Both the position numbers and the translations under genes were made by a program. A DNA stretch of 47,234 nucleotides from Desulfobacterales bacterium (GTDB taxonomy: Bacteria > Desulfobacterota > Desulfobacteria > Desulfobacterales > CAFBRK01), in assembly GCA_021737185.1 (NCBI GenBank), contig JAIPEL010000018.1, positions 1 to 47,234 on the forward strand, given 5' to 3'. Every line of letters starts with the position of its first letter. The stretch's first letter is position 1. The notes beneath the pieces are model-generated. The model was not told where the DNA came from and searched no databases. It saw only the letters and a list, made by a program, of their open reading frames with translations. Below, piece by piece: positions 1 through 7,943 of the stretch.

Positions 1-124
1 GGATGTCAGAAAGACAAAAAGACAGCAAACCGTCAGGGCCGACATCGGACATCCGCTTGCCGCGGCGTAGCGCAGCGAAGACGGGACATCCGACCTCTGA
101 TATCACGCTCCGGCCCCATACTCC
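1..124. repeat. GATGTCAG-family repeat (copy 1) plus GCGAAGACGG-type unit
   Basis: No gene is visible here. The first ~55 bases hold a constant core (AAAGACAAAAAGACAGC, then AAACCGTCAGGGCCGACATC) that recurs almost letter for letter near 6018 and 21105 and in a diverged form near 41365. It is flanked by GATGTCAG on one side and its complement-like CGGACATCC/CTGATATC on the other. Bases 60-85 carry a second spacer unit (GCGGCGTAGCGCAGCGAAGACGG), a type seen again near 41490 and 45250. The window edge cuts the repeat. Confidence 0.85.
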
Positions 125-256
125 ATGACCGGCGGTTGGAATTTGCCGGGCAGTTGTGTTAAGGCACAAGGGACTTTCGGCCTTTTGGAGCCGACCCGAG
201 CGGAAACCCGCTCGAACCGTTGGACTGCGGTCAACCCCGATCTCGAGGCGCCTTGG

Positions 257-949
257 ATGCGGCTGGCAGGCACCAACATCACCTTTCATTATCCTGGCGC
301 GGAATCAGCCGTATTCAAGGACTTTTCCTTCCAATTGGCGGAACCGGGTTTTCACGCCATTTTCGGCCCTTCCGGCGTGGGCAAGACCTCCCTGGCGCGG
401 ATGATCACCGGAGACCTTTCCCCGACCGCAGGAAAAATCGCCAGGGAGGGCATCGACACGGTTCTTTACTGCTACAACCTCGAGCGGCTTCCCGGCTGGT
501 CCAGCGTCGGACGCCACCTGGATCGCGTTACCCCGGAGAAAAATGTCGGCAGGAAAGAGGAGCTGGTGTCGGTTTTCGGCCTCCAAGAGTGCATGGGCTC
601 GAAGTTTTTGAGCCTCTCCTTGGGCCAGCGAAACCGCGTCAATCTTCTTCGCTACCTGCTGCAGGATTTCCAGGTCCTGGTTATGGACGAGAGCCTGGCC
701 AACGTGGACGAAAAGACCCGTGAAACGATTTTACTGAAGATCAAGGAGCTTTATCCGGAAGAGCTTTTTCTCTACATCTCCCACAATGTGGTGGAGGTGT
801 CCAAGTTCTGCCGGCAGATTGTCGTAGTCCGGGATTCGGATAAGAAGCCCCAGGGCCTTACGATCCGCGGGGTGGACCACAGAAATGACCGGGAATTTCC
901 CAATGGACGGTTGGAGCAGGTCATGCTGGAGATCATGAATGCTGCATAG
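257..949 (+). CDS. ABC transporter ATP-binding protein (taurine/nitrate/NMT1-importer type)
   Basis: Cytoplasmic ATPase of a three-gene importer; the permease (939) and binding protein (1806) follow. In the 230-residue product I see Walker A GPSGVGKT (37-44), signature LSLGQ (120-124), Walker B LVMDE (141-145) with the catalytic Glu, and the switch His in LYISHN (176). The reading frame is open back to 125, but the upstream part reads as unrelated sequence and ABC homology begins at MRLAGTNITF, so ATG 257 is preferred. Two features are odd. The Q-loop position appears to be Asn (YCYNLERLPGW) rather than the usual Gln. The D-loop reads SLANVDE rather than SALD. The family imports small anions, sulfonates or pyrimidine precursors; the substrate cannot be told here. 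Confidence 0.88.
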   Translation: MRLAGTNITFHYPGAESAVFKDFSFQLAEPGFHAIFGPSGVGKTSLARMITGDLSPTAGKIAREGIDTVLYCYNLERLPGWSSVGRHLDRVTPEKNVGRKEELVSVFGLQECMGSKFLSLSLGQRNRVNLLRYLLQDFQVLVMDESLANVDEKTRETILLKIKELYPEELFLYISHNVVEVSKFCRQIVVVRDSDKKPQGLTIRGVDHRNDREFPNGRLEQVMLEIMNAA

Positions 950-1688
950 AAGGGTCTACCAGTTTCTCATCATATTCGCGCTGGGGCTCGGGCTGCTGTT
1001 TGCCATCAAATATGTCATGGGATTGTCCGACTACGTGATCCCCAGCCCTTCCGGTGTCTGGGAGACCGGGAAGGAGACGGCCCGCCGCTATTTCGGCGAT
1101 GTGGGCAACACCCTGGGGGTGGCCATGGCCGGCCAGGTGATCTCTGTTTTTTTGGCCGGCTTCGTGGGGATCGCCGGCCGGCGGGCGACCTGGTTCGGGT
1201 CCTTCATCAAGGTGGCCGCCTACAACGTGCAGGCATATCCGATCGTGGCCCTGGCGCCGATTCTCTTCATCCTGGTCGGAGACGGCCTGTTTACCCGGCT
1301 GCTCATCGCCGCGATGATCTGCTATTTCCCGGTGCTGCTTTCGGTCCTGGGCATCATGTCCGAGCCGGTGGAGGACATCGAGCATTTTTACCGCGCCACC
1401 GGAAGAATGCGCTGGCAGCTCGAGGTCAAGATTCGCGCGTTCGAGAACCTGGGCAAACTGACTACCGTCATCTCGGGCAGTGCGACGCTGGCTTTTGCCG
1501 GCACCATCGTGGCCGAATTTATCGCGGCAAACGCCGGAATCGGCTACAGCATCCGCATCGCCCTGTACCAGAGCGACATGGGAAAGATCCTGGTGGCGCT
1601 GTTCATGATCGGAATCGTGCTCTCGCTTTATCAGGGGCTGCTGGAGCTTTCCGGGCAGGCGGTCCGAAGAGCCTGGGGAGGGAGTTGA
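939..1688 (+). CDS. ABC transporter permease (SsuC/TauC-like, binding-protein-dependent)
   Basis: Inner-membrane channel subunit, 249 residues, with an N-terminal membrane anchor (about 7-29) and roughly five further hydrophobic segments. The cytoplasmic coupling loop is recognisable at about residues 151-169 (ATGRMRWQLEVKIRAFENL), the counterpart of the EAA loop that docks on the ATPase. The motif PSPSGVWETGKE near residues 35-46 resembles the PSP..V segment of SsuC/TauC permeases. The ATG lies inside the end of the ATPase gene (11-nt overlap), which implies translational coupling. The length is normal for the family. Confidence 0.88.
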   Translation: MLHRRVYQFLIIFALGLGLLFAIKYVMGLSDYVIPSPSGVWETGKETARRYFGDVGNTLGVAMAGQVISVFLAGFVGIAGRRATWFGSFIKVAAYNVQAYPIVALAPILFILVGDGLFTRLLIAAMICYFPVLLSVLGIMSEPVEDIEHFYRATGRMRWQLEVKIRAFENLGKLTTVISGSATLAFAGTIVAEFIAANAGIGYSIRIALYQSDMGKILVALFMIGIVLSLYQGLLELSGQAVRRAWGGS

Positions 1689-1748
1689 TGAAAAAGTTCG
1701 AAGCACGAAATTCGAAATACGAAACAAATTCAAAATTCGAATGACCGA
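1689..1748. repeat. AT-rich CGAAATTCGAAATACGAAAC-type spacer repeat
   Basis: The 60-base spacer between permease and binding protein is made of short near-repeats (CGAAATTCGAAATACGAAAC, CAAAATTCGAATGACCGAATGACC) unlike the GC-rich genes on either side. It separates two genes that are normally adjacent in one operon, so it probably entered after the operon formed. Confidence 0.55.
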
Positions 1749-1805
1749 ATGACCAAAACAAGGTCGAATTCTATCTCTGGTAAGCTGCAGCGGAGAAAAT
1801 CATTG

Positions 1806-2783
1806 ATGATACCGTCAGCATCGGTGATCGGGGTGCTGGCGATCGTGCTGGCGGCAGCATGGCAGCCTGCTTTGGCCGAAGAAGAGGCGGTCTACCGGCT
1901 CAAGTGGCTGTTCAACATCAGCGTGGCTGGCGGGCTTTATGCCGACACCCATGGGTACTTCAGCGAGCAGGGACTTTCGGTGGTCCTCAAAGAAGGGGGC
2001 CCTGAGCGAGACGCCGTCCGGGAGCTGGAAATGGGCCAAGCCCTGTTCGGTACGGCCTCGGCAGACCAGGTCATCCGCGCCCGGGCCATGGGATCCCCGG
2101 TGGTGGTGGTGGCCCAGCTTTTCCAGGTCAACCCGCTTCAGTGGATCTACCGGCCGGGGGAGCTTCGCATCGACCGTCTCGAAGACCTTCGCGGCCGTGT
2201 GATCGGAATCACATACGGGGGAAACGACGAGACCATCATGCGCACCCTGCTGGCCAAGGCAGGTATTTCCGAAGATGAAGTCGAGCTGTTCAGCGTCCGG
2301 TACGACTACACCCCTTTTTTCCAGGGCCGGGTTTCGATCTGGCCGGTCTACCGGAACGCCCAGGGGGTTATCCTGGAGGACCGGCTCGGCAGGGCCGGAG
2401 AAAAAACGGCCTTTTTCAACCCGGCTGATTACGGCGTACGATTCGTGGCCAACTCGGTGGTCACCGCAGAAAAGACAGCGGGCAGATCCCCCGATCTTGT
2501 CCGCCGGTTTGTCCGGGCGCTTCTCAAGGGATGGTCCGAGGCCATGGACCCGAAAAATTCCGCAGAAACGATCAGGACGCTTCGCCGGTTCGACAGGGAA
2601 ACGCCGGAAAACATCCTGTCCGAGCAGCTGGCGGTCACCCGCCGGCTTGTCGTGCCGAAAGACGGCGCGCCCATCGGGAGCATCGACGAAGCGGCCTGGC
2701 GGCAAACCGAGCAGATCATGATCGAACAGGGGCAGATCCAGGAGGCGGTGGGGGTGGAAAAGGCGTTGAGACCGGTTTTTTGA
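1806..2783 (+). CDS. ABC transporter substrate-binding protein (NMT1/THI5-like, SsuA/TauA type)
   Basis: Periplasmic ligand-binding component. Starting at ATG 1806 (GGAG at 1792-1795; TTG at 1803 is also possible) the product has a clear signal peptide: MIPSASVIGVLAIVLAAAW, then a cleavage site near QPALA-EE. The mature part starts with YRLKWLFNISVAGGLYADTHG, typical of NMT1-family proteins (..W.....GG.Y.A...GYF...GL.V.L..GG), followed by the lobe-2 segment DLRGRVIGITYGGNDE. The reading frame opens earlier at 1749, but that part comes from the spacer repeat. The ligand is unknown; with no sulfonatase or thiamine gene alongside I would not choose between nitrate-, sulfonate- or pyrimidine-type substrates. 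Confidence 0.88.
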   Translation: MIPSASVIGVLAIVLAAAWQPALAEEEAVYRLKWLFNISVAGGLYADTHGYFSEQGLSVVLKEGGPERDAVRELEMGQALFGTASADQVIRARAMGSPVVVVAQLFQVNPLQWIYRPGELRIDRLEDLRGRVIGITYGGNDETIMRTLLAKAGISEDEVELFSVRYDYTPFFQGRVSIWPVYRNAQGVILEDRLGRAGEKTAFFNPADYGVRFVANSVVTAEKTAGRSPDLVRRFVRALLKGWSEAMDPKNSAETIRTLRRFDRETPENILSEQLAVTRRLVVPKDGAPIGSIDEAAWRQTEQIMIEQGQIQEAVGVEKALRPVF

Positions 2784-2807
2784 TCCGGGAGGAGGGGATG
2801 GGAAATG

Positions 2808-2906
2808 CCTAAAATGCCTAAAATGAACTAAAATGAGCTAAAATGTAGGAACGTTGTACCGCTGATTTTAGGCATTTTAGGCATTATAGCTCATTTTAGG
2901 CATTCT
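2808..2906. repeat. ATGCCTAAA tandem repeat in inverted arrangement; possible bidirectional terminator
   Basis: Between the convergent genes ending at 2783 and 2908, copies of ATGCCTAAA / ATGAACTAAA / ATGAGCTAAA on one side face the complement (TTTTAGGCATTTTAGGCATT, then AGCTCATTTTAGGCATTC) on the other, with a loop around 2845-2865. The arms could fold into a long AT-rich hairpin in either transcript. The array begins two bases beyond the stop codon of the minus-strand gene. Confidence 0.65.
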
Positions 2907-2907
2907 A

Positions 2908-3891
2908 TTACTCTTCTTCCTCCCCAAACATCTCCATCTGATCGGGCGTCATCTTTTCGAAATGCTCCAGGAACAGGTCGACCTGCTGGCGCAGATAACC
3001 GATGCGGTCCAGGTGGTCCATCTTCCACTGATAGATTTCCTTGTGGAGTCGCCGGCTGTCTTCGGATAGGGCATCGATCACCTGGGGGCGGACCGGGTCC
3101 CACAACAGGTGCGCCTCTTCTTCCGGCAGCGCCGCCTTTTCGAACCGCCACCGGCAGTACCGGTCCCACCAGAAAGAGGGGCGGGCGTTGTTGGTGGCCG
3201 CCCCTTCGAAGTAAAAGCTGACCCACTCGAGCTGGGACAACGGCAGGTGAAGGTCCCGGGCAATGTCGCGCAGCACCCTCTTTCCTTCAGGCGTATGGAC
3301 ATCCAGGGCCACCCAGTAGGGAAAGCTCTTCTCTTTGCAGTCCGCCGGGGCCAGGCTCGGCAGTTCGCCCTGAAGCGCCAGGTAGGCTCCCGCCTGGATG
3401 ATGGCCCGATCCCTGGGCAGACCGGCATTTCGGAAGCGGTAGGCCCGTTTGATCAGGGAGGCCGCGTGCTCCGTCTTTTCTTCCGCCTTCACCCAGTTCC
3501 AGAAATCCTCGGGACGCTCCACGGCTTCACCCACGATTCGAAGATGCCGGTCTTCCTCGGACCCGTCTAAAACGCTTCGACCGCCCTCGGCCAGCCGATA
3601 GGCCAGAAGTCCCAAGCCGCAGGCGTCTTTTGCCTTTGTCGACCGGGCCGCCCGCACCAGGGCGGCCACCTTGCTGTGAAAGCGCTTGTTAAAAACCAGG
3701 GCGCCGCCAAGGGGCCAGCATTCTTCGAAGGTGATAATCGCCGCCCGCTCCCGGACCCAGCTTTTTTCACGGGGGCCGATGCTTTCCAACAATGCGCAGG
3801 TGGTGATCACCAGGGCGTCGTTTCCCCTACGGACGGCTTTCTGAAGAAGCGACCGGTATCGGGCGTGGGTGTCGGTTTCGTCTCGGGCCAT
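2908..3891 (-). CDS. Conserved hypothetical protein (possible RarA/clamp-loader C-terminal-like helical protein)
   Basis: 327 residues from ATG 3891; the frame is open to 3942, but those residues are encoded by spacer-like DNA. I do not recognise a catalytic motif. The N-terminal part (RYRSLLQKAVRRGNDALV, then WVRERAAIITFEECWPLG) and the later LPRDRAIIQAGAYLALQ faintly recall the helical C-terminal region of RarA/MgsA-type AAA proteins, where KAIRRG and ARI..AQA..YLALAP motifs occur. There is no ATPase domain. The C-terminus is acidic (GEEEE). It is a single gene, convergent with the ABC operon. The function is unassigned and the RarA likeness is weak. Confidence 0.6.
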   Translation of the reverse strand: MARDETDTHARYRSLLQKAVRRGNDALVITTCALLESIGPREKSWVRERAAIITFEECWPLGGALVFNKRFHSKVAALVRAARSTKAKDACGLGLLAYRLAEGGRSVLDGSEEDRHLRIVGEAVERPEDFWNWVKAEEKTEHAASLIKRAYRFRNAGLPRDRAIIQAGAYLALQGELPSLAPADCKEKSFPYWVALDVHTPEGKRVLRDIARDLHLPLSQLEWVSFYFEGAATNNARPSFWWDRYCRWRFEKAALPEEEAHLLWDPVRPQVIDALSEDSRRLHKEIYQWKMDHLDRIGYLRQQVDLFLEHFEKMTPDQMEMFGEEEE

Positions 3892-3965
3892 TGGCTGCCT
3901 ATCGCCTGGCTTTTTGGGGGTAGCAAACGCTCCGGGCATCACGGATCGCCCGTGAAGACCGGAGC

Positions 3966-4087
3966 AGGTTGATTGGTCAATGGGTTGATTGGTCGATTCG
4001 GGAGAACAGTCTCATCGACGGCCTCCAGAAATTTAAAGCTGTCCGATTTCCCCCATTTGACGAATCGACGAATTCACCAATCAACCC
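3966..4087. repeat. TTGATTGGTC-family inverted repeat supplying the PlsC stop codon
   Basis: GGTTGATTGGTC, AATGGGTTGATTGGTCGATTC on the left (3967-4001) is matched by the complementary GAATCGACGAATTCACCAATC, AACC on the right (4062-4086). The right arm, read on the minus strand, encodes the last residues VDW and the TGA stop of the acyltransferase gene (4074-4844). Nothing else is visible in the stretch between the two minus-strand genes. Confidence 0.65.
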
Positions 4088-4844
4088 CGCAACCCCTGGT
4101 CTTGGCAACATTTTTTTCTACTTGTCCCAGCAGGATGGCAATCTCCTCCCGGACCCTGTCGCGGAGCTGCGCAGCAGATAGGTCGCGCACCGATGCATAG
4201 GGGATCGGAGGGCCAAACACCACTGTAACCGGTCCCGGCTGCAGCAGGAAACGCCCCTTGGGCTGGAACCGGAAAAGACCGCACATGGCAAATGGAACGA
4301 TGTCGGCCTTTGCTGCCAGCGCCAGGGGAAAGGGGCCCATCTTGAAATCGCCCAGCTTTCCGTTCCTGGTTCGGTGGCCTTCGGGAAGGATCACAATGGA
4401 GGTTCCCGACTGCAGGCGGCTTCGGGCGGCGTCCAAAACGGTGATCGCCTTTGCCCGGTTCCGGCGCGGTATGGGGATGTTTCCCCAGCGGCGGGTGAGA
4501 CTCCCCCACAGGGGAAGGGTAAAATGGGAGGCGGCTTCCACCCCGACGGCAAAAGAGGGGAGGGCGGCCGGCAGGGCAAACAGGTCGAAGAGGCTCTGGT
4601 GGTTGCCCAAAAACAGATAGGCCCGTTTTGGATCAAGCCGTTGCTGACCGGAGACGGCTACCGGCGCCCCCATGATCCGGAGAAGGATCTTCGTCAGCAC
4701 GCCGACCACGGGAAAGAGACGGCGCGGAGAAGAGATCGACAAACCGAACGACAGCACCGAAAAGCAGACCAGAAACCAGACCAGTCCGGCGGCCCAGAGC
4801 AGAGAGGAACCGAAGATTTCTATCGGGTAAAGTATCGCACGCAT
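4074..4844 (-). CDS. plsC: 1-acyl-sn-glycerol-3-phosphate acyltransferase (PlsC family)
   Basis: Membrane-associated acyltransferase converting lysophosphatidate to phosphatidate in phospholipid synthesis. Visible features in the 256-residue protein: an N-terminal hydrophobic helix (about 9-33), motif I NHQSLFD (the HxxxxD catalytic pair), motif II-like GNIPIPRRNR, and motif III EGHRTRNG. Motif III is EGTRS in most homologues, so the His is a variation. Its start overlaps the end of the upstream lipid-kinase gene by 25 bases, so the two are co-transcribed and translationally coupled. The C-terminal residues VDW and the stop codon are encoded by a spacer repeat, so the native end may have been replaced. 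Confidence 0.88.
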   Translation of the reverse strand: MRAILYPIEIFGSSLLWAAGLVWFLVCFSVLSFGLSISSPRRLFPVVGVLTKILLRIMGAPVAVSGQQRLDPKRAYLFLGNHQSLFDLFALPAALPSFAVGVEAASHFTLPLWGSLTRRWGNIPIPRRNRAKAITVLDAARSRLQSGTSIVILPEGHRTRNGKLGDFKMGPFPLALAAKADIVPFAMCGLFRFQPKGRFLLQPGPVTVVFGPPIPYASVRDLSAAQLRDRVREEIAILLGQVEKNVAKTRGCGVDW

Positions 4845-5710
4845 CGAGGTAACACCTGAATATCGACGGGGGTCGCTCCAAAAAGCTCACCATCGGGCAG
4901 CAGCCCAAGGGGCGATGCGCTGGAAATCCGGGCGGTTTTGCCCCGGATGACCCGCACCGCCCGATGTGCCAGATGAGCTCCCCGGTAGATGAGCGGAAAG
5001 GCCCGGAGCAGCTGGATCGATGTCATCGGACCTACCAGAACCGCATCGAACGCTTCGTCATCGAGTCGGGCATCCGGGGCCATGAGCATGCTGCCACCGG
5101 TGTATCTTGAATTGCAGAACTCGAGGAAACAAAAGGGTCCGCTGAAATCCCTTCCATCGATTTCCAACCGGACCTGCTGCGGGCGCATCGACAGCATGCG
5201 GTAAAATACGCCGATCACGTAGCTCAGGTCTCCGGCCCGGCCAAACCGTGCCGCGGTGGCGGCTGCGTCGGTGACGAATCCGACGCCCATCAGGTTGGTA
5301 AACACCGAATCGGAGCCGTTGCAGAAAAACCGGCAAAGATCGACGCGGCGGGTCTTTCCGGCTGCCAGGGCCCTTACCGTGTCAGCGGCGGAAAACAGAT
5401 TCAGGTCCCGGGCAAAGGAGTTGCCCCGTCCCATGGGGACGACGGCCACCGGCGGGAGCGGCTCGACGCCGAAGCGCCGGACCAGGCCGTTTAGAATGTG
5501 AAAATGGGTGCCGTCGCCGCCAAGGCAGGCGATGCCGTCGAACCGTTCGATGCGCAGCTTGGAAATCAACCCGGAGAGCTGACTCAGATGCCGGGTAGCA
5601 AGCACTGTCGGCCGAATGCCGATGCCTGCCATGTGCTCTAGAATCGTTCGAACCGCCGAAGCCGTGCGTCTGCCGGTGGTTCTCAAGTTGGCGAACAGGG
5701 CAAGGTTCAT
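4820..5710 (-). CDS. Diacylglycerol/lipid kinase family protein (DAGK catalytic, YegS/DgkB-like)
   Basis: 296 residues. The nucleotide-binding motif GGDGT follows DGIACL (about residue 62), and VPMGRGNSFARDL matches the second glycine loop (usually GTGNDFAR). The C-terminal half has the beta-sandwich pattern of the family (INGR/EIDGRDFSGPFCFLEFCN, then LLPDGELF). Such enzymes phosphorylate diacylglycerol, sphingoid bases or phosphatidylglycerol using ATP. The pairing with plsC suggests phosphatidate recycling in the inner membrane, which is inference. The predicted start MNLALFAN is preceded by GGGAGG about 7 bases upstream. It is the first gene of the two-gene minus-strand unit. Confidence 0.85.
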   Translation of the reverse strand: MNLALFANLRTTGRRTASAVRTILEHMAGIGIRPTVLATRHLSQLSGLISKLRIERFDGIACLGGDGTHFHILNGLVRRFGVEPLPPVAVVPMGRGNSFARDLNLFSAADTVRALAAGKTRRVDLCRFFCNGSDSVFTNLMGVGFVTDAAATAARFGRAGDLSYVIGVFYRMLSMRPQQVRLEIDGRDFSGPFCFLEFCNSRYTGGSMLMAPDARLDDEAFDAVLVGPMTSIQLLRAFPLIYRGAHLAHRAVRVIRGKTARISSASPLGLLPDGELFGATPVDIQVLPRCVRYFTR

Positions 5711-6129
5711 GCGGGAGGTCCGGGGTCCGGGTGCTGAGGTTCAAAGGTTCAGAGGTTCTGGGTTCTGGGTTCTGGTTTCAGGGGTTCTGGGTTCAGGGTT
5801 CAGAGGTTCAGAGGTTCAAGGTTGATAGTCTCGTAAAAAGGCCGAATATTCCTTTTTCCGTCATTCCCGCGAAAGCGGGAATCCAGTGTTTTTAAATACT
5901 TATGGAAACCGAATAAAGCCCGACGAAGGTTTCGGGTACTTTTTACGATTTCATCAAGGTTCAAAGTGCCATAATTAGATGTCAGGAACAGCCAGATATC
6001 GGATGTCGGATGTCAGATGTCAGAAAGACAAAAAGACAGCAAACCGTCAGGGCCGACATCTGACATCCGACATCGGACCTCTGGTAGTTCTGGCATCTGA
6101 CATCCGACATCTGATATCTGACATATGCC
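5711..6129. repeat. Composite repeat spacer (GGTTCAGAGG array + shared-end element + GATGTCAG copy 2)
   Basis: No gene is visible in this 419-base spacer. Bases 5732-5822 are degenerate tandem GGTTCAGAGG/GGGTTCTGG units. Bases 5822-5957 are copy A of the element with TTGAT..TCGTAAAAAG ends. Bases 5979-6125 are a GATGTCAG element with the constant core at about 6018-6060. The spacer runs into GGCATATG/GCATAGGGCAT sequence that includes the stop codon of the HD gene. Confidence 0.85.
5822..5957. mobile_element. Shared-end element, copy A (MITE-like)
   Basis: The left end TTGATAGTCTCGTAAAAAGG and the right end (TACTTTTTACGATTTCATCAA) are inverted copies of each other. The interior holds the CATTCCCGCGAAAGCGGGAATCC hairpin (arms ATTCCCGC/GCGGGAAT). 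The flanks GGTTCAAGG and GGTTCAAAG form a near-direct repeat, but the surrounding array is itself repetitive, so this is weak evidence for target duplication. Other copies are at 39767, 40248 and 45576. There is no coding capacity. Confidence 0.65.
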
Positions 6130-6708
6130 CTATGCGTCGCCCCTGAGCCCGATCTCTTCGGCCACCTCCCGCATCCCCATGATCGTGTCGGTGATCAGGT
6201 CGGACAGTTCCACCCCCAGGAGGCTGCACCCGTTTTCGATGATGGAGCGGTCCACCCCGGCGGCGAACCGCTTGTCCTTCCACTTCTTTTTGACCGACTT
6301 GGCCTTCAGATCCATGACGCTCTTGCTCGGCCGCACCAGGGCCGTGGTCACCACCAGGCCGGTCAATTCGTCGATCGCGTAGAGGGTTTTTTCCAGCTCG
6401 GTCTTCGGTTCCACGTCGGTACAGATCCCATATCCGTGGCTGATCACCGCCCGGATGTACTCTTCGGGCCATCCGTTTTCCCGGAGGATTTCTTCGGTCT
6501 TTTGACAATGCCGGTCCGGAAACTGCTCGTAGTCCAGATCGTGAATCAGCCCGACCACCCCCCATTTTTCCTCGTCTTCCCCTTTTTTGCGGGCCATGTA
6601 GCGCATGACCCCCTCCACGGCCAGGGCGTGTTTGAGGAGACTTTCGCTTTTGTTGTACTGGTTGAGAAGGAGCCATGCGTCTTCCCGGGTCGGTGCATCC
6701 GCAGTCAT
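6130..6708 (-). CDS. HD-domain metal-dependent phosphohydrolase
   Basis: 192-residue cytoplasmic protein with the HD constellation: H27 (LLKHALAVE), H56-D57 (GLIHDLDYE), H91 (VISHGYG) and D113 (AIDELTGL). This matches the HDIG/HDOD-less single HD hydrolases that act on nucleotides or phosphate esters; the substrate cannot be deduced. It carries a Lys-rich segment KSVKKKWKDKR at about 137-147. It is monocistronic. The leader contains two palindromes (6742-6788), 34 bases before the ATG. The stop codon TAG lies inside a GCATAGGGCAT spacer unit, giving a ...GDA end. Confidence 0.85.
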   Translation of the reverse strand: MTADAPTREDAWLLLNQYNKSESLLKHALAVEGVMRYMARKKGEDEEKWGVVGLIHDLDYEQFPDRHCQKTEEILRENGWPEEYIRAVISHGYGICTDVEPKTELEKTLYAIDELTGLVVTTALVRPSKSVMDLKAKSVKKKWKDKRFAAGVDRSIIENGCSLLGVELSDLITDTIMGMREVAEEIGLRGDA

Positions 6709-6741
6709 CGGTTTTTCTCCTAAAGGTTAATTTTCTTGTCA

Positions 6742-6788
6742 ATAAAATCGCCGTCGCGATTTTATAAAAGTTTCGCGTTCCGCGAAAC
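6742..6788. repeat. Double palindrome: ATAAAATCGC/GCGATTTTAT then GTTTCGCG/CGCGAAAC
   Basis: Perfect 10-bp arms with a CGTC loop (6742-6765) are followed directly by perfect 8-bp arms with a TTC loop (6770-6788). It lies in the leader of the minus-strand HD gene and upstream of the plus-strand gene at 6907. The same two palindromes occur in the opposite order before the GspE-like gene (37095-37141). It could act as mRNA leader structure or as a REP-like element. Confidence 0.8.
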
Positions 6789-6906
6789 AAGCTAAACAAT
6801 GATGCCTTTCCTTCTATGGCGATCGGTGGGCGATGTCAAGAAATCGACGGCTGGCCGAACCGGGCTTTCCTTGAAAATCCCTTGGGTTCGTGCCATAGGA
6901 TCGGCC

Positions 6907-7134
6907 ATGACAATTCAAAAAGCACGGGTAAGGGCCAAAGCGGCTGAAAACCCCAAAGCGGTTGTTTTGACCCTGGTCGAGGACGACCAGGGATGGACCT
7001 ATTCGGTGGACGGGGTGACCGGCGGGGATTTTCTGCTTGCCTGGCGGGAGACCTCTGCCGAGAAGGCGTCTGAAAGCCTTCTTAGGAGCTTTCCGGGGGA
7101 AGCGTTCACCCTGGAGATTGTAGAAGAAGAATGA
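6907..7134 (+). CDS. Small hypothetical protein, first gene of the 6907-11687 cluster
   Basis: 75 residues from ATG 6907, chosen because AGGA lies 6 bases upstream; the frame opens at 6799 but that part has no ribosome site. The sequence is an alternating beta/alpha pattern (AVVLTLVEDDQGWTYSVDG, then DFLLAWRETSAEKASESLL). It shows no cysteines, membrane segment or motif I recognise. Its stop overlaps the ATG of the isomerase (ATGATG at 7131-7136), so it is translationally coupled to it. Confidence 0.65.
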   Translation: MTIQKARVRAKAAENPKAVVLTLVEDDQGWTYSVDGVTGGDFLLAWRETSAEKASESLLRSFPGEAFTLEIVEEE

Positions 7135-7943
7135 TGCGATACGGGGCCATGAATTTCCCGATTCGCCCGGTAATTGACGAAATTGCCGAATTTTCCGCCC
7201 TTGGCTTCGACTATTTGGAGCTTTCCCTCGATGCCCCCGAAGCACATCACGGCAAAATCCGCCAGGAAGGAAAAAAGATCCGGCGACGGCTGCGGGAATC
7301 CGGCATGGGATTGGTGATTCACCTGCCCACCTTCGTGCTGACCGCCGATCTAACCGAGGCCATCCGCAATGTATCGGTCCAGGAGATGTGCCGGTCCATG
7401 GACCTTGCGGCCGAAATGGCGGGGGAAAAGGTGGTCATGCACCCCGGCGCGATCACGGGTTTGGGGCCGCTGGTGATGGATCTGGCCATGGGGTATGCCA
7501 AAGAGAGCATGGAAAAGATGATCGCCTATGCCCGCGACCTCGGCTTATGCGTCTGTCTTGAAAACATGTTCCCGCGGTACCGGTCGTTTTTCGAGCCCGT
7601 CCATTTTTCGGCGGTCTTACAGGAGCACCCCGACCTGAAAATGACCCTGGACACAGGACATGCCAACATCGACGGCGGCGGCCGCAGAATCTTCGAGTTC
7701 ATCCGCCGCTGCGGCAGCCGGATCGGCCACGTTCATGCCAGCGACAACTACGGCAAACGCGACGATCATTTGCCGATCGGCGAGGGGAATATCGATTTTC
7801 CCGGGGTCATGCGGCGTTTGACCCAAGCCGGCTACCGGGGGACGATCACCCTCGAGGTCTTTGCCGAGGACAGAAAGAAGCTGGCCGAAAGCCGGGACCG
7901 GCTCCGGAGGTGGGTGGAAACATGCATCGGAGGCGGGCCATGA
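7131..7943 (+). CDS. Sugar phosphate isomerase/epimerase-like TIM-barrel protein (AP_endonuc_2 family)
   Basis: 270 residues with the metal-binding TIM-barrel pattern of xylose-isomerase-like enzymes: FDYLELSLD (strand 2), LVIHLPTF, KVVMHPGA, LCVCLENM (metal Glu), MTLDTGHAN, GHVHASDN and ITLEVF at the last strand. Members isomerise or epimerise sugars and inositols, or act as AP endonucleases; I see nothing that decides the substrate. It is coupled on both sides: the start overlaps the small upstream gene, and its TGA overlaps the ATG of the CxxCC gene (ATGA at 7940-7943). Confidence 0.85.
   Translation: MMRYGAMNFPIRPVIDEIAEFSALGFDYLELSLDAPEAHHGKIRQEGKKIRRRLRESGMGLVIHLPTFVLTADLTEAIRNVSVQEMCRSMDLAAEMAGEKVVMHPGAITGLGPLVMDLAMGYAKESMEKMIAYARDLGLCVCLENMFPRYRSFFEPVHFSAVLQEHPDLKMTLDTGHANIDGGGRRIFEFIRRCGSRIGHVHASDNYGKRDDHLPIGEGNIDFPGVMRRLTQAGYRGTITLEVFAEDRKKLAESRDRLRRWVETCIGGGP

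Noticed and set aside
125..256. N-terminal extension of the ABC ATPase
   Set aside because: Open frame, but no ribosome site and no family similarity upstream of ATG 257.
6799..6906. Longer start for the small gene at 6907
   Set aside because: The extra residues precede a good AGGA site at the inner ATG and look like leader sequence.
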